Shown here one piece after another: positions 51,171 through 64,000 of a DNA stretch of 64,000 nt. The notes below the pieces were generated by a model. The model saw nothing but the letters and a program-made list of their open reading frames with translations. It was not told where the DNA came from and did not search any database. Origin of the DNA: Rhynchopus sp. YZ270_cl-10 (Eukaryota > Euglenozoa > Diplonemea > Diplonemida > Diplonemidae); NCBI GenBank assembly GCA_964035575.1, contig OZ037925.1:372001-436000 (forward strand), read 5' to 3'. Both the position numbers and the translations under genes were made by a program. How positions within the stretch are numbered: the stretch's first letter is position 1; every line of letters starts with the position of its first letter.

Positions 51171-54100
51171 CTACAACCGCACTGTATGCCATGCATGTAT
51201 TGCTGATGACGATCCTTTCTGCACAGGCCTTTCTATTGTCGGCAACGTTGCGTTGTGCGCATAGCTGAACGGACCTTCCGCACTGTTTCCTGACACAGTT
51301 CCCCCTGCTTCGAGATAGGTACTGGTGTGGTAGACACTAACAAAGTGGTCGTATTGGAGACGTCTATCGCCCTGGAGATTGGGGAATACATGCATTTTTG
51401 AACGAGGTGGAAGGGAAACCCGCAGAGGACCACTTTCCGCATCAATCTCACACCGCCATGTCCAGGAGCTGCTTGCATTTTCGAGCACCATACCACATTC
51501 GATGTCGGTGTCATCACGCCACCACACCGCAGTCGCCCCATGCCTTCCATTTGGAAGCGGCTTCGCATCTTGGCCTCTCCCTTGCCTGCAGAGTGGTGCG
51601 TACAGTATGTCACCTACCTCCTCTCGTGAAACCTTCCTTAGATATGCCCAACCCGCTTCCGCCGATTCGGTATGAATGCTCAACACAAACTGCGTCTCCT
51701 CCACCGTAGGATCCACCCTGCTTGGTACCAGAACATACTCAACACCTTCCTGAAGGGTCAACTCCACCGCAACTGGAGGGTCATCTTCCCCTGCCTGCGG
51801 AGTACCCTGTGCAGGCACCAATGCAACCGGTTCATAAGCAATATGAGGATCTCGGTGTTTCCGGAGAACAGCAAGGCCAAAGGTAGGGGAAGCACCGGGA
51901 GCTGCAGGTTGGAGCTGTAATACGGTGCGTGTTGTGGTGTCTGGGTGGAGTTCTACTACAAAATCACAGTGTTTTCCGTGGGTTTCACCATGAATGCGGA
52001 TGTCATGCCAGCCCCGTCGAAGATGGCATACAGTCAACCCAGAATAGATGCGGGATATGTCTTTGATATTCATCCAAAACGCTCCGCTTTTTCGTGCAGT
52101 TTCCATATCCCCGTTTAGCAGACATTTCGTCGCAGCGTTACCCCATATTGGGTCATTCCACCCCCAATCTACGCCATGCACACTGTCTCCTCTGAGATGA
52201 ACTAGCCTTTGCCCTTCAAAGCTTTCTGTTTTGAGGATAGTAGCGGAAGGGAGTGACGCGGCACGGAGGTTGTAGCTGCTTGCGGTGTGGGTGCTACTGT
52301 CGGGGAGAGGTTCGATCCCTGATGCAGTGAAAACGAGGAGACATGCCTGAGCACTCCAGGAAATGATTTGTGTCCAGAGATCCTCCAGATCCGAGTCGGC
52401 CTCGATAGCTACCCGATGAAACGGTGCGCCAGTGAACAGTGCCAACGCCCGCCCTACCGTTCCATGCGCCAGATTGCTGTACCCCCCCGCCAACCACGCA
52501 GACACCTTCTCCAACAGAACGATCCACAACTCTGTTGAAGCCGCCTTCGCAAAGCAAGGACCTTCATTATCGCACGGAATCCACGTATCGCAGGTAATAT
52601 CCATCCACCAACCACTAGTACAAACCCGGGCAGTAAAATGGCCTTTTGGAAGGTCATAATCAGTGAAACACGCCTGCAAAATGTCTGGATGTTCCGCCAA
52701 CGCTCTCGCAGCCGAAACCCACCATTTATGTCCAAGCCGTTTACACGAAATTTCGGTGCAAGGTGGAGTTCCTATCATTACCGCAGGCTCACGGTGGACA
52801 GGGAGAAAATGCTGCGGTCGTTTTAACACTGCTTTGGGCGACTCCGATGACATAACATCAATAAAATCGGTGTCCACATACGACACCCCCTGCACCCCAC
52901 AGGCAGTGAGCAGCGCTGCCAGCCCACCCCCTTCCCCTTCCTCTGCGTCGACCCGCTTCATCACTTCTGCCTCGTTTTGCAGCCTCCTTGCCATGTATTG
53001 CGCAGCCGATGATGCGCTGAACCCATACTGTGCAACAAGCTTTTGCAATGAAAAATTCGGCACCTCCTCTGCCGCCTCTGCTAAGGGCATCAAATATTCC
53101 AACTGCTGCGCGACAGACAATACACTAAACGTCACCACTATCGCACACAACTGCACTCCAGCCGATGTCCCCGTTGATGTAACCTGCACAAAATCGAACG
53201 ACTCCCCAGGCAACAACACTGCCCTATACGAAGCTCCCCCTAGATACTCCGTCCCCACCGCAGGAAGCAATGACACCACATTCGTTGCCGACGCAAAATC
53301 CGCTGTCACCGTCACCAGATAGGGCGCCGCATTGCCCCAGGACAGCATGAGCCTCGCGTTGTCATCATTCCAGAACAATTCAAGGTGCTCTTTGGTTGCC
53401 CTATTTGGCCTGGGATCGATTCCCATGATAGGCAGCGCAGACCCTCCGCTGGCATACGCGATATCTGTGGTAAGCGACACCGCCTCTCCCCTCCCGGGGG
53501 AAGCAGACTGTGTTGCGCCAATGGGAACCACCGTCGCCTCGACCCTAGGTACGACCACATCCACCCCAATGTTTTGGCCATGAGGGGAGAGGTTCGCTAC
53601 CATCAAGGCAAGACCTTCTAATTCCGCCACATCCCGGATGCTTCTGGTTAAAGGAACAAAGCTTGTTGAGACCGGAAGCGCAACGTTGTCAACATGCTTC
53701 TTCATCGGTGAAGGAGTACTCCCCATAAACGAAGGCAACGGCGAAACATGAACCCCCGATTGAGATAAATCCATTGAAAGCAAATCAGGTTTTGTATTTT
53801 GTGTATTTTTTTGTGCATTTTTTTGCGTTTGCGTTTTCCCCGCGAAATTCTCCAATTTTGGCGTCACCGGAACCGTTTGGGGAACAACAACAGGATGAGG
53901 GGCTGCTGGGGTCGCTCGAAGGGGAGGTTTGAAATCCATTGGCCCTTCCGAATATTTTCCATTTGTTTGCGAAAGAGATGCGGGAGGAGGAGGAAGAGGG
54001 GAAGGAGGAGGAGGTGACACAGCAGCCCTCTCCACCCCCAAGCTCGGCGACAACCTCCCTCCGGAAGACCCTCCGGGGGTAACCTTTATTGCGTCTCTCC

Positions 54101-54521
54101 GCATTTTAATTGATTTTACGACCCCTGCTCCTACGATGTCTATACTACAACCAATCTCCATCAACCCACCTTCCGATTCTAATAACACCCCCTTCGCCTT
54201 GTACTCCGCCCTTTTAAGCTCCGAAAGAGGTAAAGTGTGTTGTCCTGCTGTGGAAGATAGAGTAACCTCTTTGCTCCCTATCCGCAAAGACACCGGGAGG
54301 CCACCTAAGGTCAGCCCTTGAGAGTAGATTACCGCCTCGCTCATCGCAAATTCGTCAGCATTGAGATACCCCTTCGAGGTTTCCTTCAGAAGCTGCAAAT
54401 ACTTCTCGGTCGCAGCCATTAACTCCCAATACGAAGACAGCGGCATCGACAACGCACCAGGCTCTCCCACCTCCCCAACCAGAATCTGCTGAGACACATC
54501 ACCCTTATGGGGTGTCTCCAT
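51171..54521 (-). CDS. Second calpain-like protein, catalytic residues lost
   Basis: 1,116 aa, starting METPHKGDVSQQILVGEVGE. A helical N-terminus (25-60) is followed by a beta-rich domain (about 65-145), a Pro/Ser/Gln-rich linker (145-290), and a beta domain near 380-470 (LELFWNDDNARLMLSWGNAA...) that may correspond to the DUF1935-like domain of the neighbour. The calpain-like core starts near 590: ISCKRLGHKWWVSAARALAE has Lys599 where the catalytic Cys should be; the His and Asn motifs are also unrecognisable (VHGVDWGWNDPIWG at 781-794). A C-terminal beta-sandwich-rich part follows. Shared features such as the SGWWxxxxxDxWxP block (636-649, and SGGWWTTVVLDSWFP in the neighbour) show that both are paralogues. 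Most likely a non-enzymatic calpain-like protein. Confidence 0.8.
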   Translation of the reverse strand: METPHKGDVSQQILVGEVGEPGALSMPLSSYWELMAATEKYLQLLKETSKGYLNADEFAMSEAVIYSQGLTLGGLPVSLRIGSKEVTLSSTAGQHTLPLSELKRAEYKAKGVLLESEGGLMEIGCSIDIVGAGVVKSIKMRRDAIKVTPGGSSGGRLSPSLGVERAAVSPPPPSPLPPPPASLSQTNGKYSEGPMDFKPPLRATPAAPHPVVVPQTVPVTPKLENFAGKTQTQKNAQKNTQNTKPDLLSMDLSQSGVHVSPLPSFMGSTPSPMKKHVDNVALPVSTSFVPLTRSIRDVAELEGLALMVANLSPHGQNIGVDVVVPRVEATVVPIGATQSASPGRGEAVSLTTDIAYASGGSALPIMGIDPRPNRATKEHLELFWNDDNARLMLSWGNAAPYLVTVTADFASATNVVSLLPAVGTEYLGGASYRAVLLPGESFDFVQVTSTGTSAGVQLCAIVVTFSVLSVAQQLEYLMPLAEAAEEVPNFSLQKLVAQYGFSASSAAQYMARRLQNEAEVMKRVDAEEGEGGGLAALLTACGVQGVSYVDTDFIDVMSSESPKAVLKRPQHFLPVHREPAVMIGTPPCTEISCKRLGHKWWVSAARALAEHPDILQACFTDYDLPKGHFTARVCTSGWWMDITCDTWIPCDNEGPCFAKAASTELWIVLLEKVSAWLAGGYSNLAHGTVGRALALFTGAPFHRVAIEADSDLEDLWTQIISWSAQACLLVFTASGIEPLPDSSTHTASSYNLRAASLPSATILKTESFEGQRLVHLRGDSVHGVDWGWNDPIWGNAATKCLLNGDMETARKSGAFWMNIKDISRIYSGLTVCHLRRGWHDIRIHGETHGKHCDFVVELHPDTTTRTVLQLQPAAPGASPTFGLAVLRKHRDPHIAYEPVALVPAQGTPQAGEDDPPVAVELTLQEGVEYVLVPSRVDPTVEETQFVLSIHTESAEAGWAYLRKVSREEVGDILYAPLCRQGRGQDAKPLPNGRHGATAVWWRDDTDIECGMVLENASSSWTWRCEIDAESGPLRVSLPPRSKMHVFPNLQGDRRLQYDHFVSVYHTSTYLEAGGTVSGNSAEGPFSYAHNATLPTIERPVQKGSSSAIHAWHTVRL

Positions 54522-54720
54522 TCAGAGATTAAAAAAGGTCCAAAAATTGACCCCTGGAAATTGTGTTGGGGAGATGGGGAGAGGGGGAAAGATGGGAGAG
54601 AGAGAGAGGAAAAAGTGTTTGATTTTTTTTTAATGTTTTTGTTTTGTCTTTTGAAATGCGGGTTTTTTTGTCATCGGTTTTTTTGTGATTGCTTTATTTG
54701 AGATGTGCGGACAAAAAAAA

Positions 54721-54920
54721 GGTAGACTTTGAAAAACAGCCTCGTGAACAGTGTACCTTTTGGTATGATAGGTGTACCGTGGGGGGTGGACCCCCCAACC
54801 GTACATTTCGTGGTTTACATCTGATATGCTCTACTCCCCGCTTCCTCTCATCAGCCAGATAAATGAAAGGATCATTGCAGACACAGGGTAATTAAGTCTG
54901 TGTGATGTAGGGTCCGGTTG
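54721..54920. repeat. Family A repeat, long version
   Basis: Extends from GGTAGACTTTGAAA to GTAGGGTCCGGTTGG like 28934-29114. Confidence 0.7.
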
Positions 54921-55052
54921 GGGGGGAAATATAAATTTTAAAAAAAAAGTCTGGACAGCTGTTCATTCTACACACGAGAGGAAGGCCTATCCTTTTTGGA
55001 GAACCCTCCACTAAGTGGATAGCGTGTGGCTGCTGCTGTTTCTTTTTTTATA

Positions 55053-55119
55053 GATAAATTGTTGAAGTAGTGTAGTTGCCTCAGGTTGTGTTGCCACAGT
55101 TTGTGCAAATCTCCACTGT
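55053..55119. repeat. Family F short repeat
   Basis: GATAAATTGTTGAAGTAGTG...AAATCTCCACTG; T-runs on both sides. Confidence 0.75.
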
Positions 55120-55535
55120 TTTTTTTTTTTTGAAAACTGAAAACTTTGTTGTATTAGTGCACCCACCCTAGAGCTATGCTCCGCGCGCACGCGTGCGCAG
55201 CGAATTCTGAAAAAGTGCGCACGGCGTACGTGCGGCGTACGCGTACGTACGGCCGTGCGCATGCAGCATAGCCCTAGAGTGTGCTCCACTATTTTGCAAA
55301 CGCATGGTTTTTTTTTTCGAGGATTTTTTTTTTTAGGCCACGTCGGAGAAAGATACCAGAGAAGATAGGCTATGTCATGCAAAAAAAAAAAACCCTTAGG
55401 GGGGGAAGGGGTAAATATTATCTTGACAGATGTATGATCACACACAAATCATATCAATGAACAACAACAACAAAATGTAAAAACATGGCACAAAAAAAAA
55501 ATCAGTTTCCGTTCCATATAAGCGCAAAATAAAAT

Positions 55536-55630
55536 ATGACTATGAAATACAAAGCCCTCTCGTGACAGTGTACCTAAAAGAAAGAGTGGTTGAAACGTGC
55601 TAAAAAACGCAGCTCTGGTTGAGCTCATGC
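55536..55630. repeat. Family A fragment followed by a family D copy
   Basis: ATGAAATACAAAGCCCTCTC...GTGTACC, then AAAGAGTGGTTGAAACGTGC. Confidence 0.6.
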
Positions 55631-55783
55631 AAAAGAAACAAAAAAAAAAAAAGTGTGTCTGTGTGATTAGTAACCTCACCGATTCCTTTTTTTTGTTGTG
55701 TCGCTCTTGTTCATCGGATTTTTTTTCCTACCAAAATAAAGCCATTCCGCCCTAATAAACGTTTCTAAGAAAGGAATAAGAAA

Positions 55784-55849
55784 GTAAAGTTGATAGTGCA
55801 AACGCCTCTGGGATGCAGGCACTGACACTCCGCTTGGTTATCGAACCCC
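55784..55849. repeat. Family E short repeat
   Basis: GTAAAGTTGATAGTGCAAACG...CTTGGTTATCGAACCCC. Confidence 0.7.
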
Positions 55850-56400
55850 AAAGAAAAAAAATCACACAACACACAAAACAAACCGAATCGAAAAAAAAGC
55901 ACAACAAAAAAAAACCTCACACACGCAACAACAATAAACGCCCCAAAAGAACACAAAGCCTCGTTTTGAGAAATTCCTAGCAAAAGAAGAACAAAAAAAA
56001 AAAAAAAAAAATAGTAACTCTGATAGGTAAGTAAAGAGAAATTAGGTTTTTCCGTGGATTGCTCAAATACCCTGTTGGAGGGGGTGATTGGTGACCGTAT
56101 CGAAAGAACTATTTCTCTTTTAAGCTGCGCTTGTAGTATATATAAAAAAAAAATGCACACCTCAAAAAACCCTTATGGATGATGCCAACACCTCTTTTTT
56201 TATCTGAAAACTTCATTGAACCACCTGATATGTGACCCGGTAGCGAACTTACGCCAAACACCGCCAAACTCAGGTCAAAATCGGATGACTAAATCATCGG
56301 ACCACTAAACTTAAATACTGAAATTTCTCTCGGTATTTAAAAAAATATCTGTGATAAACACAATGAAGCTCCGATTTTTCCCCAAGAAATAACTAAAAAA

Positions 56401-56476
56401 GTGAAGTTGATAGTGCAAAAACGCCCACCCTCTAGGACGGCAGGCACTGACACTACGTTGGGCTTATCGAACCCCT
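56401..56476. repeat. Family E short repeat next to the NFS1 3' end
   Basis: GTGAAGTTGATAGTGCAAAA...GGCTTATCGAACCCC. Confidence 0.7.
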
Positions 56477-56490
56477 AAAAAACCCCCACC

Positions 56491-61073
<4,583 letters not shown>

Positions 61074-61096
61074 ACTATTGTTTGTCCTTTTTTTTC

Positions 61097-61110
61097 CTGT
61101 GTTGTGGAGG
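61097..61110 (-). promoter_or_regulatory. Candidate trans-splice acceptor of NFS1
   Basis: Minus-strand CCACAACACAG ends at 61097, 23 bases before the ATG. Confidence 0.35.
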
Positions 61111-61146
61111 GATGAAAAGAAAGTTCAAATTGCAAAAATAAAAAAA

Positions 61147-61265
61147 GGTAGAGTTGAAATACAAAGCCCTCTCGTGAACAGTGTACCTTTTTGGTATGAC
61201 CGGCTGTACCGTGGGGTGGACACCCCAACCATGCAGTCCTACAATACATTTCGTGGTTTACATCT
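61147..61265. repeat. Family A short repeat, near consensus
   Basis: GGTAGAGTTGAAATACAAAG... with the full GGGGTGGACACCCCAACC hairpin to TTTACATCT. Confidence 0.85.
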
Positions 61266-61479
61266 AAAAAGAAATTGAGGGGGGGAAAGAGGGGTAAATC
61301 TATTGGTTTTTAGCGCAATTTTAAAAATCGTGTAAATGAAGAAATGGGGAATATTAAATCACAAAAAAACCCCCACCCTTTTCTCTTCTATTGACAATAC
61401 CCTAAGCCTACCCCCTTAGGGTAACTAAGATCTGTCCTCAATGTTGTGCCTCCTATACGACAAAAACCCTCAACCCTGA

Positions 61480-61606
61480 TGGTGTGATCACCCAAACGGA
61501 TTCTCCGTGGTTCCCCCCGAAGGTGCTCCGCAAATCTTAATATAGCCCGAAACAGTTCTCCGTGGTTCTCCCGTGGTTCTTCTCCGTACCCCCCTGAATC
61601 ACACCA
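61480..61606. mobile_element. Short MITE with TGGTGTGAT ends, copy 2, CCTGA target duplication
   Basis: Ends TGGTGTGATCACCCAAACGG and ATCACACCA, flanked by CCTGA (61475-61479, 61607-61611). Close copy of 27766-27889. Confidence 0.85.
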
Positions 61607-61651
61607 CCTGAGCAATTTTTTTTAGTAAAACAAAGGGCTCCTTCTCATCTT

Positions 61652-62101
61652 TTAGTTCACAACCATCATTTTCCGAAATTCTTCGTAATTTATGAGGCCG
61701 TCTCCGTCTACGTCAGCTTCGCGTACCATTTCATCCGCTTCTTCGGGGGTCATGCGGAGGCCTAGCTTGCCCAATGCGTAGTGCAGATTGCTTGGCGTGA
61801 TGTATCCGGTACTGTTAATGTCGTAGAAGATGAAGGTTTCTTTCAGGTCGCCGTCGGTTTCGCTGTGTTCTAGCTTGTCTGCGACGAGGGCAAGAAACTC
61901 AGGAAAGTCTATCACCCCGTCGTTGTCCAAATCCGCCTCCTTCAGCAGCTTGTTGATCTCCACCTGCGAGGTGCGGTGGCCAACGCTTTTGAGCACCTCG
62001 CCTAACTCCTCGACCGAAATGGTACCGCTCCCATCGCTGTCAAATAAACTGAAGGCATCGCGAAACTCTTGTATCTGATCCTGCGAAAGCTGGTCAGCCA
62101 T
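61652..62101 (-). CDS. Calmodulin-like protein, third EF-hand degenerate
   Basis: 149 aa, the exact length of calmodulin, starting MADQLSQDQIQEFRDAFSLF; intronless. Four EF-hands: loop 1 at 21-32 (DSDGSGTISVEE), loop 2 at 57-68 (DLDNDGVIDFPE) and loop 4 at 130-141 (DVDGDGLINYEE) keep their calcium ligands. Loop 3 at 94-105 (DINSTGYITPSN) has Asn in place of the final Glu and probably binds calcium poorly or not at all. Calcium sensor that would regulate target proteins; the divergence suggests a specialised calmodulin-like protein rather than the canonical one. Centrin is less likely because the basic N-terminal extension is missing. Confidence 0.92.
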   Translation of the reverse strand: MADQLSQDQIQEFRDAFSLFDSDGSGTISVEELGEVLKSVGHRTSQVEINKLLKEADLDNDGVIDFPEFLALVADKLEHSETDGDLKETFIFYDINSTGYITPSNLHYALGKLGLRMTPEEADEMVREADVDGDGLINYEEFRKMMVVN

Positions 62102-62131
62102 ATTACCGTGTGTGTTTTTTTTTTTTTTTTG

Positions 62132-62148
62132 CTGAGAAAAAGGGAGAT
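62132..62148 (-). promoter_or_regulatory. Candidate trans-splice acceptor of the calmodulin-like gene
   Basis: Minus-strand ATCTCCCTTTTTCTCAG ends at 62132, followed by an A-rich 30-base leader to the ATG. The MITE at 62149 directly abuts this tract. Confidence 0.6.
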
Positions 62149-62280
62149 TGGTGTGGCCCCAAAATAGCAGAAAGTAGCACAAAAATTAGCACCTCCCTTC
62201 AGCCGTACCAATTCAGATGCCCAGAATAGAAAATAGCAGAAAAATAGCACAAAAAAAATACCCCCTTTCAGCCACACCAT
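62149..62280. mobile_element. Short element with TGGTGTGGC ends and TAGCA iterons
   Basis: Ends TGGTGTGGC and GCCACACCA (right end plus one T), flanked by GAGAT (62144-62148, 62281-62285). Contains AATAGCAGAAAGTAGCAC-type iterons in both halves and an internal TTCAGCC near 62191. Small relative of the element at 58535-59689. Confidence 0.75.
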
Positions 62281-62293
62281 GAGATAAAAGAAA

Positions 62294-62341
62294 GGTTTAT
62301 AAGATGAACACCTGAAGCCTTCTCTTGTGCTAAGTGGGTAA
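62294..62341. repeat. Family C short repeat
   Basis: GGTTTATAAGATGAACACCT...TTGTGCTAAGTGGGTAAT. Confidence 0.65.
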
Positions 62342-63071
62342 TACCTTTGATCACATTCGTTATCGTGTAGGCATCAAGCTGCGTGGGTGGTTTCCACAAC
62401 TTTGTTGTCACACAGAAGGAAAGAAATTAATTTTGAAATATAAAAGCCCTCTCATAGTCAGAGCAGCCTTAGGTATAACCGGTGGGGGTGGGGGTGGACC
62501 CCCTCCAACCATGCAGTGCTATAACTCCACTTTGAGGTTGGTATCTGATATGCTATCTACTCCCCCGCTTCCGCTCATTAGAATAAAGTTGCCTTTTTTT
62601 TTATCATTGAGTTAGCGGCTGTTCAAACAGAAAAGTCAACGTCTTTAAAATATGAGGTGTCCGTACCTTCTTACCACACACCACTCATGTGTGCAGGTCT
62701 CTCCCCACCTTCCCCCTAACAGGCTAGAATTGTGGGGTTTTTATTCATTTATTTGAAAAACTTAGTTTTGTATGTGTGAACACCCGAGGATGAACTCCAC
62801 TATACTACACACGTTCATTTATTTTTTTTCCTCCTTCCTCAAGTGGAGACCCCACTTCTTTTGTTGGCCAACCCTCAACTTTTGCTGAGCTTATAAAAAA
62901 AAGGGGGGTTTAATGTTAGAGACTAGCATCGATGTTTCGCTCGCTCTCTCGGTGTGGGATACACAATCACACTCCCCCCCTCCCTGCACTCCTCACACAC
63001 CCCCCACCCCATCAACCAGCACACCTCAGGTGTGGTGCAACACGACGCTGCTCATCGTGGAGGGTCAGCTT
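62342..63071. other. 3' flank of the SPFH gene with a family A copy
   Basis: Family A, diverged (62428-62578). Other sequence is low-complexity; no gene seen. Confidence 0.5.
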
Positions 63072-64000
63072 CTATTTGCTTGCTGCGCCTTGAAGTGCCT
63101 GTGAGTTGAACCGTCCGTTGACCAAAGGAAGTCCTGCATCATCACCGACAAAGACCTGTACGTGTGTGTTTTTGAAAGTAAATGTGGGTAAGTCCTTAGA
63201 GGGAAACCATGCCCATAATGTGTGTTGTTGTTTGCAAACAGCGTCATGTATCCTTGCCCCCGTCTATTGTCCCGAATGGGAACGAAAGAAAATATGGTAG
63301 ATGAACGTGACTGTTGTGCGTACAACATCTAAACCACTGTCGTGTTGCTGGTCAACAGAAAAAAGAGACAGTTGATTGGTGAGGACAAATCAGTTGGCAA
63401 AATGTTTCGCTTTTTTAAAATCACATACCATTTGTGCTGCGCAAGACCCACCCAGCTTCTCGGTGACATCGATGGCGTTCCAGTTTAGCATCGCCTCTGT
63501 CGTGGAGTTGGCTATGATCTGCTGGGAGCGGAAGATGCCTGTTGCCTCAATCTTTTTACGCTCTGCTTCCTGACGTTCCTTCTCGAGGACGAACTGCATG
63601 GTTTCTGCCTCTTGCTGGAGCTGCATCTTCTTTTCTATGGCATCTGTGATGAGCTGCGGGAAGACTAGCTTGTTGATTGGGGTGCTCTCGATCGTTACAC
63701 CGTAGGGCGAGGCTTCCCTCTGCAGTTGCTGTTTCAGCCCATCCGTCATCGCCTGCCGAGCAATCGCTGTGTACAACGCTGCTGCAGTGTGCGCGGACGT
63801 CACCTCCCTCACTGACGCCTCGAACAACGGAATCAACAGAGTTGTGATCAGCTGATGCCCGGTCCCAAACTTCTCAAAAATCTTCACGCCACTTGAAGAG
63901 TTAATATGCAACAAACAGCTGCTCTCCAAATGCACATTCACCCCCTCTTGGGTCGGCACATTATCCGAAAAATGCAATACCTGTGTCTGTGTGTTGTACA
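63072..64000 (-). CDS. SPFH/prohibitin-like protein, C-terminal part (runs off right edge)
   Basis: Exon from the right edge to 63429 and a last exon 63155-63072; intron GTATGT...GTACAG in phase 0. The visible 217 or so residues start inside the SPFH domain (NTQTQVLHFSDNVPTQEGVN), continue through VREVTSAHTAAALYTAIARQ and the Glu/Gln/Lys-rich coiled coil (KKMQLQQEAETMQFVLEKER), and end GDDAGLPLVNGRFNSQALQG, resembling the LP-[LF] segment near the end of prohibitins and related proteins. SPFH proteins form ring-like membrane scaffolds; the N-terminal membrane anchor lies outside the window, so mitochondrial prohibitin, stomatin-like and other types cannot be separated. Confidence 0.8.

Larger units (their letters stand above)
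54522..56490. other. Repeat-rich intergenic region
   Basis: Contains long family A (54721-54920), F (55053-55119), an A fragment (55536-55574), D (55582-55630) and E copies (55784-55849, 56401-56476). An imperfect inverted repeat of CGTACGTGCG/GCGTACGC motifs lies near 55185-55262. No gene. Confidence 0.6.
61111..61651. other. Intergenic between NFS1 and the calmodulin-like gene
   Basis: Contains a family A copy (61147-61265) and a MITE (61480-61606); no other feature. Confidence 0.6.

Overview
The window looks like nuclear DNA of a euglenozoan protist, most likely a diplonemid or a relative rather than a trypanosomatid. Four observations support this. (1) Every convincing protein gene lies on the minus strand across 64 kb, like a directional gene cluster. 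(2) The mevalonate kinase resembles the trypanosomatid type, and two calpain-like proteins with lost catalytic residues (one with a domain resembling the kinetoplastid DUF1935 domain) lie close together. (3) Several start codons sit just downstream of a pyrimidine tract plus AG, as expected for spliced-leader trans-splicing. (4) Unlike trypanosomatids, genes carry conventional GT-AG introns (mostly GTATGY...AG). The species is inferred, not shown; no spliced-leader RNA, tRNA or rRNA gene was found.

Layout, left to right (genes on the minus strand): the N-terminus of a membrane-anchored protein (1-212); a Mutator-like element (926-1506); a giant secreted protein of 1,818 aa (2685-8141); cobalamin-independent methionine synthase (9178-11517); a nest of TA-flanked DNA transposons (11819-16965); a two-exon SH3-like/TM/WW protein (17567-19167); a gene fragment (20344-20490) and a 9-bp satellite; a tandem pair of ubiquitin-like/LRR genes, one split by a LINE with an 18-bp target duplication (21447-27192); mevalonate kinase (30035-31469); an HhH/SAP/PADR1-type zinc protein (32157-32846); a hAT-like element (35363-36202); a four-exon Wntless/TMEM181-like plus class-3 lipase fusion (36562-41107); a 3.4-kb TA-flanked transposon with a nested element (41623-45037); two calpain-like proteins with a coiled-coil gene between them (45736-54521); five-exon cysteine desulfurase NFS1, whose second intron holds three nested inverted-repeat elements and a 72-unit satellite (56491-61073); a calmodulin-like protein (61652-62101); and an SPFH/prohibitin-like gene leaving the right edge (63072-64000).

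Spaces between genes, and most introns, are filled with short dispersed repeats. Families A to E occur in at least 40 copies or fragments, all in one orientation relative to the genes, and A, B, D and E share a terminal motif. Around them is a dense set of inverted-repeat DNA elements with target duplications of 2, 3, 5, 8 or 11 bp, several of which carry their own private array of short, often self-complementary subterminal repeats. This repertoire is the most unusual content of the window. The genes are mostly unrelated housekeeping functions (methionine synthesis, isoprenoids, Fe-S clusters, calcium signalling) and do not form a pathway operon; shared orientation is the only visible link.
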